Positions 1 to 5,054 of a stretch of DNA of 5,761 bases are shown here, piece by piece; position 1 is the first letter of the stretch, and each line of letters starts with the position of its first letter. The notes under the pieces are model-generated. The model was not told the origin of the DNA. It did not search any database and worked only from the letters and a program-made list of their open reading frames with translations. The stretch lies in NCBI GenBank assembly GCA_018061225.1, contig JAGOUK010000093.1:1-5761 (forward strand). Reading direction: 5' to 3'. This DNA is from Candidatus Omnitrophota bacterium. Its GTDB lineage: Bacteria > Omnitrophota > Gorgyraeia > 2-02-FULL-51-18 > JAGOUK01. The translations under genes and the position numbers were made by a program.

Positions 1-429
1 GCCAAGATCCTTCGCGCGGACGAGATCGACGTCAAGATGGACTTCGACAGCTTGAAGGCGGCCGGCACCATGCTCGGCTCTTCCGGTGTCATGGTCATGG
101 ATGAAGATGTTTGCATGGTCAAGGCGTTGCTCTACGCTTGCCGCTTCTTCGCGCATGAGTCTTGCGGTCAGTGCTCGCCGTGCCGTGAGGGAACCGGCTG
201 GGCGCTCAAGGTTATCGAACGCATTTATCGCGGCGAAGGCCGGCTTGAAGACATCGACACGCTGCTCAGCGTCGCAGGCGGGATGGAAGGCCGGACGATC
301 TGCGTGTTCGCGGAAGCCGCCGCCTGGCCTATCCAGAGTTACATCGCCAAATTTAGATCCGAGTTCGAAGATTACATCAAGAGCGGGAAGTCCGCGGGCA
401 AAGACATGGCCCCGGCCCATGCCCACTAA
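1..429 (+). CDS. nuoF: NADH-quinone oxidoreductase subunit F, C-terminal part (5' end outside window)
   Basis: Frame 1 is open from the first base to TAA at 427-429, giving the last 142 residues of NuoF, roughly the final third of a ~430-residue family. NuoF is the peripheral-arm subunit of complex I that binds NADH and FMN, oxidises NADH, and holds the 4Fe-4S cluster N3. Seen here: a GSSGVMVMDE segment (visible residues ~26-35), then the N3 ligand motif CGQCSPC (Cys55, 58, 61), followed 39 residues later by Cys101 in GRTICVFAEAAAWP. This is the classic CxxCxxC...C arrangement, ending with the family's FRSEFE segment. The tail after that is short and Lys/Ala/His-rich. The flavin- and NADH-binding Rossmann-like part is upstream of the window. 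nuoG follows after 25 nt, so the two are probably co-transcribed. The identification is very secure; only the start is unseen. Confidence 0.97.
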   Translation, partial: AKILRADEIDVKMDFDSLKAAGTMLGSSGVMVMDEDVCMVKALLYACRFFAHESCGQCSPCREGTGWALKVIERIYRGEGRLEDIDTLLSVAGGMEGRTICVFAEAAAWPIQSYIAKFRSEFEDYIKSGKSAGKDMAPAHAH

Positions 430-454
430 CGTTTTGACGGAAATCATTTAAGCC

Positions 455-2083
455 ATGGCAAATATCACCATCGACGGCAAGCAATACACGGTCAAGGACG
501 GCATCACGATCATTGAAGCGATCGACCAGACCAAGGGTTCGGATGTGCCGCGGTACTGCTATCACCCCGGGCTATCGATCGCCGGCAACTGCCGCGTCTG
601 TCAGGTGGAAGTCGAAAAGATGCCCCGCACGGTGATCGCCTGCAACACCACCGTCGCTGAAGGTATGGTGATACACACCCAATCCGAAAAAGCCAAAGTT
701 TCTCAGAAGACTGTGCTCGAGTTCTTGCTGGCCAACCACCCGCTGGACTGTCCCGTGTGCGACCAGGCGGGCGAGTGCAAACTCCAGGACTACTACATGG
801 AGTACGGCACTTACGATCCCAAGTTTAACGAGAACAAGGTCAAGAAGACGAAGAAGGCCGTTGCAATCGGCCCTACGATCAATCTGGATCAGGAGCGCTG
901 CGTGCTCTGCTCCCGCTGCGTCCGCTTCACAGACGAGATCACCAAGACTCATGAGTTTGGAATCTTTGAGCGCGGCGATCATGCCAAGGTCGACGTTTAC
1001 TCTGAGCTCAACAACAAGTATTCAGGCAATGTCGCCGACATCTGCCCGGTGGGCGCGCTCACCGACAAAGACTTCCGCTTCAAGATGCGCGTCTGGTATC
1101 TCGGTAAGCAAAAGTCCGTCTGCCCCGGCTGCTCCCGCGGATGCAATATTTCGATCGAGACGGAAAAAAACCGCCCCTATCATCTTAAAAAAGAACGCGT
1201 GATGCGCCTTAAGCCTGTCGAAAATCCCGATGTCAATCAGTGGTGGATGTGCGACGACGGCCGCTACGCGTACAAGTCCATCGATGCCGGCCGTATCGAA
1301 AAAGTCCAGATCCGCAAAGACGGCAAGCTCGTGGAGACGACTTGGGAAACCGCCTTGGCCGCCGCCGGCCAGATGTTGACCGCCGCTGCCGCTTCTGCCG
1401 GCCGCTGGGCACTCATCACTTCTCCTCAGCACACCAATGAAGAACTATTTTTACAGAAAAAATTCTTCAAAGATGTGCTCAAGATCGAAAAAACCGCCTA
1501 CTCCTGGTCCTTTGACCATGGCTATGAAGACAATTTCTTGATCAAGGCGGATAAAAACCCCAATACCGCGGGTGCGGAAGAAATCCTCGGAGCCTCCGGC
1601 GATATCGCTCAGGTTCTGGAAGCGGCTAAGCGGGGCGATTTGGACGGCCTAATTATTTTTGGCCGCGATCTCGCCAAATACGGCGCTGATACACTGGCCG
1701 CGCTTCGTTCCAAGATTAAGACCATCCTTTACGTCGGCGTGAACACGAACGCGACATCCGAAGCCGCGGACCTTGTCCTGCCGGGAGCGTCCTATGCCGA
1801 AGTCGACGGAACCTTCACCAATTATCAAGGCCGCGTGCAGCGCATCCGTAAGTCAATCGAACCTCTGCAAGACGCACGTCCCATCTGGAAAATTGTGCAG
1901 GACTTGGCCGCGGGTCAGGGGATTGTCTGGAAGAACAAGCGCTCAGAAGATATCTTTGCCGCGATTGCGGGTGAATCAGCTGCGTTTACGGGCCTGACCT
2001 ATGCTTCGCTCGAACCGCATGGCAAGATCTGGAGCGGCAAGACCTGTGTCGAAGCTGCGCCAACTTGCGTGGGAGCCAAATAA
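455..2083 (+). CDS. nuoG: NADH-quinone oxidoreductase subunit G (short form, N7 cysteines retained)
   Basis: NuoG is the large iron-sulfur subunit of the complex I peripheral arm, relaying electrons from NuoF toward NuoI. Ligands visible by residue: a 2Fe-2S set Cys35, Cys46, Cys49, Cys63; the His-Cys3 4Fe-4S set His95, Cys99, Cys102, Cys108 in HPLDCPVCDQAGEC; a third set Cys149, Cys152, Cys155 and Cys197 (DICPVGAL); and a fourth set Cys223, Cys226, Cys230 and Cys266. The fourth matches the N7 cluster, found in many bacterial but not mitochondrial NuoG. The remaining ~275 residues are a reduced molybdopterin-oxidoreductase-like domain ending in the recognisable DLVLPGASYAEVDGTFTN region. At 542 residues it is much shorter than E. 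coli (~900) or Thermus (~780) NuoG. The ATG at 455 starts directly at the ferredoxin-like fold; its ribosome site is weak (GACGGAAA, 436-443), which suggests some coupling to nuoF. nuoH begins 2 nt after the stop. An in-frame A AAA AAC heptamer lies at 1165-1171. Confidence 0.97.
   Translation: MANITIDGKQYTVKDGITIIEAIDQTKGSDVPRYCYHPGLSIAGNCRVCQVEVEKMPRTVIACNTTVAEGMVIHTQSEKAKVSQKTVLEFLLANHPLDCPVCDQAGECKLQDYYMEYGTYDPKFNENKVKKTKKAVAIGPTINLDQERCVLCSRCVRFTDEITKTHEFGIFERGDHAKVDVYSELNNKYSGNVADICPVGALTDKDFRFKMRVWYLGKQKSVCPGCSRGCNISIETEKNRPYHLKKERVMRLKPVENPDVNQWWMCDDGRYAYKSIDAGRIEKVQIRKDGKLVETTWETALAAAGQMLTAAAASAGRWALITSPQHTNEELFLQKKFFKDVLKIEKTAYSWSFDHGYEDNFLIKADKNPNTAGAEEILGASGDIAQVLEAAKRGDLDGLIIFGRDLAKYGADTLAALRSKIKTILYVGVNTNATSEAADLVLPGASYAEVDGTFTNYQGRVQRIRKSIEPLQDARPIWKIVQDLAAGQGIVWKNKRSEDIFAAIAGESAAFTGLTYASLEPHGKIWSGKTCVEAAPTCVGAK
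2071..2075 (+). promoter_or_regulatory. Ribosome binding site for nuoH
   Basis: GGGAG lies inside the last codons of nuoG, 10 nt before ATG 2086. It supports that ATG over an in-frame TTG at 2065, which would overlap nuoG and has no such site at a sensible distance. Confidence 0.5.
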
Positions 2084-2085
2084 TC

Positions 2086-3222
2086 ATGCTGGAGATGCTG
2101 GCGATCAAAGGAATTCTCGCGGCGGCCTTCCTCGGCATGGTGCTGAATCTCGCGGGGCTTTTGACCTGGGTCGAGCGCAAGCAGAGCGCCGTCATGCAAG
2201 ACCGCATCGGCGCCAACCGCGCTTGGATTGTGTTTGGGGGACCGTTCAAGTTTCTCAACTGGGTACTTTTTCCCATCCTTTATCCCGTGAATCGTCTGGG
2301 CTTGCTCCACTCGCTTGCCGATGCCGTCAAAATGTTCGTGAAGGAAGTTTTTGAGCCAGCGGGCGTGGACAGACTGCTTTATAACGCAGCACCGATCATC
2401 TCGGTCACTTCCGCGTTGGTTACGTTCGCGGCAATCCCGTTCGGCAACGTGCTTCAGGTCGGGGACCTGGCCATCAATCTTCAAATCGCAGACCTCAATG
2501 TTGGCATTCTGGTGGTCTTCGCGATGCTGTCTCTCGGTGTGTACGGCGTGATCCTGGCGGGATTTTCGTCCAACAACAACTACGCGTTTCTCGGCGGCAT
2601 GCGCGCCGCTTCTCAGATGCTCTCGTACGAAATCGCTATGGGCATCTCGATTATGGGCCTGGTCGTGCTGTACGGCACGATGTCGCTTCAACAGATCGTT
2701 CACGCGCAGGGGACTTACTTCTTTGGTTGGATTCCGGCGTGGGGCATACTCACACAGCCTCTGGCCTTCTTCATTTTTACAACGGCGGCACTGGCCGAGA
2801 CCAAGCGCGTGCCTTTTGATCTGCCGGAAGGCGAGTCCGAGATCATTGGTTACTTTGTCGAATACAGCGGTATGAAGTTTGGCATGTTCTTTTTGACCGA
2901 CCTGGTCGAGACCGTCATGGTCGCGTGCCTGGTCACGACTTTTTTCTTCGGCGGTTGGCAGGTGCCTTACTTACAGCCGGATGGGTTTCACTTTCCCTGG
3001 GGAGCGGTTGTTCTTTTGCCACAGATGGTGGTCGGCATCGCCGGGATTCTGGCCTTTATGCTCAAAGTCCTGTTCTTCAACTGGTTCTTCATGCTGATCC
3101 GCTGGACTTTGCCGCGCTTCCGCTATGACCAGCTGATGCATCTGGGATGGAAAATTCTTTTTCCGCTTTCGCTCCTCAACGTGCTCATCACCAGCATCAT
3201 CGTTGTTTGGGGGAATAAATAA
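2086..3222 (+). CDS. nuoH: NADH-quinone oxidoreductase subunit H (membrane subunit at the quinone site)
   Basis: NuoH (ND1 family) is the membrane subunit that forms most of the quinone chamber and joins the peripheral arm to the proton-pumping arm. The 378-residue product is hydrophobic throughout, with about eight or nine membrane spans. Family signatures by residue: VERKQSAVMQDRIGANRA (~29-46), LADAVKMFVKE (~77-87), GGMRAASQMLSYE (~170-182), AETKRVPFDLPEGESE (~237-252), EYSGMKF (~259-265) and LPRFRYDQLM (~342-351). The acidic residues of the ESE loop and E of SYE, important in proton/quinone coupling, are present. Two oddities: the usual GPNR of the first loop reads GANR, and the stretch between that motif and LADAVK is lengthened by roughly 15-20 mostly hydrophobic residues rich in Phe, Leu and Pro (~47-72). 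The start at 2086 is 2 nt after the nuoG stop; Met4 is a possible alternative. The stop overlaps the nuoI start. Confidence 0.96.
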   Translation: MLEMLAIKGILAAAFLGMVLNLAGLLTWVERKQSAVMQDRIGANRAWIVFGGPFKFLNWVLFPILYPVNRLGLLHSLADAVKMFVKEVFEPAGVDRLLYNAAPIISVTSALVTFAAIPFGNVLQVGDLAINLQIADLNVGILVVFAMLSLGVYGVILAGFSSNNNYAFLGGMRAASQMLSYEIAMGISIMGLVVLYGTMSLQQIVHAQGTYFFGWIPAWGILTQPLAFFIFTTAALAETKRVPFDLPEGESEIIGYFVEYSGMKFGMFFLTDLVETVMVACLVTTFFFGGWQVPYLQPDGFHFPWGAVVLLPQMVVGIAGILAFMLKVLFFNWFFMLIRWTLPRFRYDQLMHLGWKILFPLSLLNVLITSIIVVWGNK

Positions 3223-3836
3223 TGGCCGTCAAGACCAAGGTCCTCAAACGCCGTGAGCTCAGCTTCTGGGATCGGACATATTTGCCGGCGGTGTTCGCGG
3301 GTTTGGCCATTACGGCGAGACACTTTTTTGTGAACGGCTTCCTGCAGACGCTGGGACTCTTGGGTCTGCGTCCGGGCGGTAAATCGGGCGGTGCGGTCAC
3401 CTATCAATACCCTGAAGAGCAACGACCCTTGTCCAAGCGGACGCGCACGCGGCATCGTCTTATGAAGCGCGACAATGGCGCGACGCGCTGCGTTGCTTGC
3501 ATGATGTGCGAGACGATCTGCCCCGCCAAGTGCATCAACATTGTGGCCTCTGAGGATCCGGATCCGAACATCGAAAAGGTTCCTTCTTCGTTCGACATCG
3601 ACCTCGGGAAGTGCGTGTATTGCGGATTCTGCGTCGAAGTCTGTCCCGAAGACGCGATCCGCATGGACACGCATATTCTCGACATCGCTTCCTACAGCCG
3701 CGGCGGCATGATGCTCAATATTGAAGAGCTCATGAACCCTGGCTCGACCATGCCTCAGAAGGCGCTTAATCCGGACGTCGCTGCGTCCGCGACCAAGCCC
3801 TCCTACGAGGCTTCTCACCCTCCCGTTAAAAAATAA
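3222..3836 (+). CDS. nuoI: NADH-quinone oxidoreductase subunit I (2x[4Fe-4S])
   Basis: NuoI is the ferredoxin-like peripheral-arm subunit that carries clusters N6a and N6b and hands electrons on to N2 and quinone. In the 204-residue product two CxxCxxCxxxCP motifs are complete: Cys90, 93, 96, 100 (CVACMMCETICP) and Cys131, 134, 137, 141 (CVYCGFCVEVCP), with an additional non-motif Cys104. Upstream, YPEEQRPLSKRTRTRHRL (~63-80) is the conserved segment before the first cluster, and the N-terminus (~12-48) has the hydrophobic/amphipathic stretch that lies against NuoH. The C-terminus after ~175 is a low-complexity Ala/Ser/Pro/Lys tail ending in KK, longer than the minimal family core. The ATG overlaps the nuoH stop by one base (TAATG), preceded by GGGGG at 3209-3213, so translational coupling is likely. 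In most bacteria nuoJ would follow; here the operon ends in an inverted repeat and a terminator. Confidence 0.97.
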   Translation: MAVKTKVLKRRELSFWDRTYLPAVFAGLAITARHFFVNGFLQTLGLLGLRPGGKSGGAVTYQYPEEQRPLSKRTRTRHRLMKRDNGATRCVACMMCETICPAKCINIVASEDPDPNIEKVPSSFDIDLGKCVYCGFCVEVCPEDAIRMDTHILDIASYSRGGMMLNIEELMNPGSTMPQKALNPDVAASATKPSYEASHPPVKK

Positions 3837-3863
3837 AATCTGATTCCCCGTACGACAGAGGTT

Positions 3864-3976
3864 GGTCCGGAGGGGTGTGTTTTGCCTCCGCCGCGAAATT
3901 GTCGTGTTGGGCTCAATGTCACACCTTCGTACGGTCTGGCCGTGCGCGGCGGAGGCAAAACACACCCCTCCGGACC
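3864..3976 (+). repeat. Long perfect inverted repeat, element copy 1 (3' of nuoI)
   Basis: The arms at 3864-3895 and 3945-3976 are perfect reverse complements over 32 bp and enclose a 49-nt loop (3896-3944). Inside the loop a smaller hairpin can form: CGTACGG (3928-3934) with CCGTGCG (3940-3946) around TCTGG, including one G-T pair. The element begins 27 nt after the nuoI stop. A diverged copy occurs at 4908-5020 on the other strand. Both copies share GCGAAATTGTCG at the start of the loop and an identical 21-base block at its end, while their stems differ but remain complementary. The last bases of the right arm (3970-3976) also form the left arm of the terminator hairpin. It carries no plausible gene. 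It could be a 3'-UTR RNA structure, a DNA cruciform or protein site, or a small non-autonomous mobile element. The structure is certain; the function is unknown. Confidence 0.93.
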
Positions 3977-4004
3977 CTCGTTCGGGTCCGGGTTTTCATT
4001 TTTT
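3970..4004 (+). terminator. Rho-independent terminator of the nuoFGHI operon
   Basis: CCGGACCC (3970-3977) pairs perfectly with GGGTCCGG (3984-3991) around a 6-nt loop, followed by GTTTTCA and six T (3999-4004). This is a standard strong hairpin plus U-tract on the plus strand. On the minus strand the same hairpin sits just past the TPR gene stop and is preceded by A-runs, but the T-rich stretch after it is poor, so it may terminate that gene only weakly. The left arm is shared with the base of the preceding inverted repeat, so the two folds compete. Confidence 0.85.
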
Positions 4005-4821
4005 AATGGGAGGGTTCGGCGCTATTGAGAGGGGGGTGGAGTTGGGAGAGGGCGAAGGTGCGGGCGGAGATGATTTGGGGGTCGGTGGGGGCTAGGGCGG
4101 CGGCGGTGTTGAGGTCGGTTAGGGATTCCGCGTAACGGCCTAGGTCTGAGAGCAAGAATGCGCGGTTGGTGATCGCGGGGAGTAGAGCTGGAGAGAGTTC
4201 GATGGCTTTGGAGTAGGAGTTGAGCGCTTCGGGCTGGAGGCCGGCGGCTTCTTGGGTGATCCCTTGGTCGTTGTAAGTGCAGGCGTCGGAGGGTTCGAGG
4301 GCGATGGCTTGTTTGAAGTCTGCGAGCGAGCGGCCGTAAGAGCCGAGCGCGTCATAAACGATCGCACGTTCGCGATAGGCTTCAGCGGAGCGGGGGTCGA
4401 GGGCGAGGACTGCTTTGTAGGTTCTGACGGCTCTGGCGAACAGGCCATGTGAGCCGTAAGCCCGACCAAGTCCCAAAAGCGCTCGTGTGTTGTCAGGTTG
4501 GAGTTTGATCGTCATTAAGAAGTCTGCGGTAGCCCTTCCTTGATGCCCGAGCGCCTCATAGGCGAGTCCGCGTGCCAGGAATGCCTCAGCATTGCCCGGA
4601 TGCAGCCGAAGCTCACTTTGAGCCAATAAAAGCAATTGATCAGCATCCTGAATCGGCAATAAAGAGGGCCCCGCGCAACCTTTCCCCAGATTTAGGCCGC
4701 CAAGTCCCGTCATAGGCTGTGCCGAAGCACCCACCGCTAAAGCAGACCCCATCAAGCAGATCTGCCCCGTGAGGAGGCAGGCTAATACGAAGACAGATAA
4801 ACGAATATTCTGATATTTCAT
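4003..4821 (-). CDS. Exported TPR-repeat protein of unknown function
   Basis: The 272-residue product starts at an ATG (4819-4821) and has a signal peptide: basic MKYQNIR, a hydrophobic run SVFVLACLLTG (~9-19), and likely type I cleavage near SALA (~29) or GASA (~34). There is no clear lipobox. After a short Gly-rich linker come five contiguous 34-residue tetratricopeptide repeats at ~77-110, 111-144, 145-178, 179-212 and 213-246, each with the expected A..LG/G...A...Y/F..A..L.P pattern, plus partial units at ~59-76 and 247-266. TPRs form helical scaffolds for protein-protein contacts, so the product is probably a periplasmic or envelope adaptor; no enzymatic domain is seen. A TTG three codons upstream is less likely because its ribosome site would be only 2 nt away. 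The 3' half of the coding strand is strikingly C-rich (G-runs on the plus strand, 4031-4097), unlike the nuo genes. The gene lies between two inverted-repeat copies, convergent with nuoI. A role in complex I assembly is possible but unsupported beyond position. Confidence 0.88.
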   Translation of the reverse strand: MKYQNIRLSVFVLACLLTGQICLMGSALAVGASAQPMTGLGGLNLGKGCAGPSLLPIQDADQLLLLAQSELRLHPGNAEAFLARGLAYEALGHQGRATADFLMTIKLQPDNTRALLGLGRAYGSHGLFARAVRTYKAVLALDPRSAEAYRERAIVYDALGSYGRSLADFKQAIALEPSDACTYNDQGITQEAAGLQPEALNSYSKAIELSPALLPAITNRAFLLSDLGRYAESLTDLNTAAALAPTDPQIISARTFALSQLHPPLNSAEPSH

Positions 4822-4832
4822 AACCGTCAAAA

Positions 4833-4838
4833 CCTCAC
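4833..4838 (-). promoter_or_regulatory. Ribosome binding site of the TPR gene
   Basis: Read on the minus strand this is GTGAGG, ending 11 nt before ATG 4821. The spacing is long but workable, and it favours that ATG over the TTG at 4830, only 2 nt from the site. Confidence 0.4.
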
Positions 4839-4850
4839 TTTTCTCACGAC

Positions 4851-4879
4851 AGTATACATCAACCCCTCACAGTGAGCGA
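4851..4879 (-). promoter_or_regulatory. Possible promoter of the TPR gene
   Basis: On the minus strand TATACT (4851-4856) resembles a sigma-70 -10 box about 30 nt upstream of the start codon. The hexamer 17 bp upstream (TCGCTC) is a poor -35 match. The position relative to the gene is right, but the assignment rests mainly on the -10 box. Confidence 0.3.
4866..4876. promoter_or_regulatory. Small palindrome CTCACAGTGAG, possible operator
   Basis: A perfect 5+1+5 palindrome lies between the putative -35 and -10 positions of the TPR gene promoter. A regulator binding here would be well placed to block transcription. Short palindromes also arise by chance, and no second copy is seen in the window. 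Confidence 0.2.
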
Positions 4880-4907
4880 AAGGCCGACCCGACTTGGGTG
4901 TGAGTCA

Positions 4908-5020
4908 GCGGGGATGGGTGTGCCTTTGCGGCTGTGGCGCACGGCCAGACCGTACGAGAGTTACGACATGGAGTTAGCGCGACAATTTCGCCGCAGACGC
5001 AAAGGCACACCCATCCCCGC
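4908..5020 (-). repeat. Long perfect inverted repeat, element copy 2 (3' of nuoN)
   Basis: The arms at 4908-4930 and 4998-5020 are perfect reverse complements over 23 bp. After one mismatch the stem continues for about eight more pairs (4932-4939 with 4989-4996, one wobble/mismatch). Read on the minus strand it matches copy 1: GCGAAATTGTCG (4980-4991) at the loop start and an identical 21-base block (4937-4957) at the loop end, including the small internal hairpin. Taking the same conserved boundaries the loop is 49 nt in both copies. The arm sequences differ from copy 1 (for example GTGTGCCTTTGC versus GTGTGTTTTGC) with matching changes in the opposite arm. It starts 34 nt past the nuoN stop and is in the same sense to nuoN as copy 1 is to nuoI. 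No U-tract follows it on the minus strand, so it is not a standard intrinsic terminator. Confidence 0.92.
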
Positions 5021-5054
5021 AACCTAAACTTAAGTCGAGAAGAGCCGAGCCGAT

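Noticed and set aside
2065..2085. TTG start adding seven residues to NuoH
   Set aside because: It would overlap nuoG, lacks a well-placed ribosome site, and the ATG at 2086 has GGGAG 10 nt upstream and begins at the conserved N-terminus.
1999..2703. 234-codon minus-strand open frame opposite nuoH
   Set aside because: Antisense to well-supported nuoH, with no recognisable motif and a His/Arg/Asp-rich shadow composition.
3123..3965. 280-codon minus-strand open frame across nuoH end, nuoI and element copy 1
   Set aside because: It lies antisense to the fully supported nuoI and nuoH and has an Arg/His-rich composition typical of shadow frames in GC-rich genes.
4827..4830. TTG at 4830 as start of the TPR gene
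   Set aside because: It would sit 2 nt from the GTGAGG site; the ATG three codons later is better placed and begins a standard signal peptide.
4886..4902. Intrinsic terminator for nuoN beyond copy 2 (ACCC/GGGT hairpin)
   Set aside because: The stem is only 4 bp and is followed by a single short T-run on the minus strand, too weak to call.
3864..5020. Integron attC sites
   Set aside because: The ends lack the GTTRRRY/RYYYAAC core sites, there is no integrase, and the flanking genes are not a same-direction cassette array.
3864..5020. CRISPR array or known enterobacterial repeats (ERIC, REP)
   Set aside because: There are only two copies, more than 900 bp apart and in opposite orientation, with no regular spacers and no match to remembered ERIC or REP core sequences.
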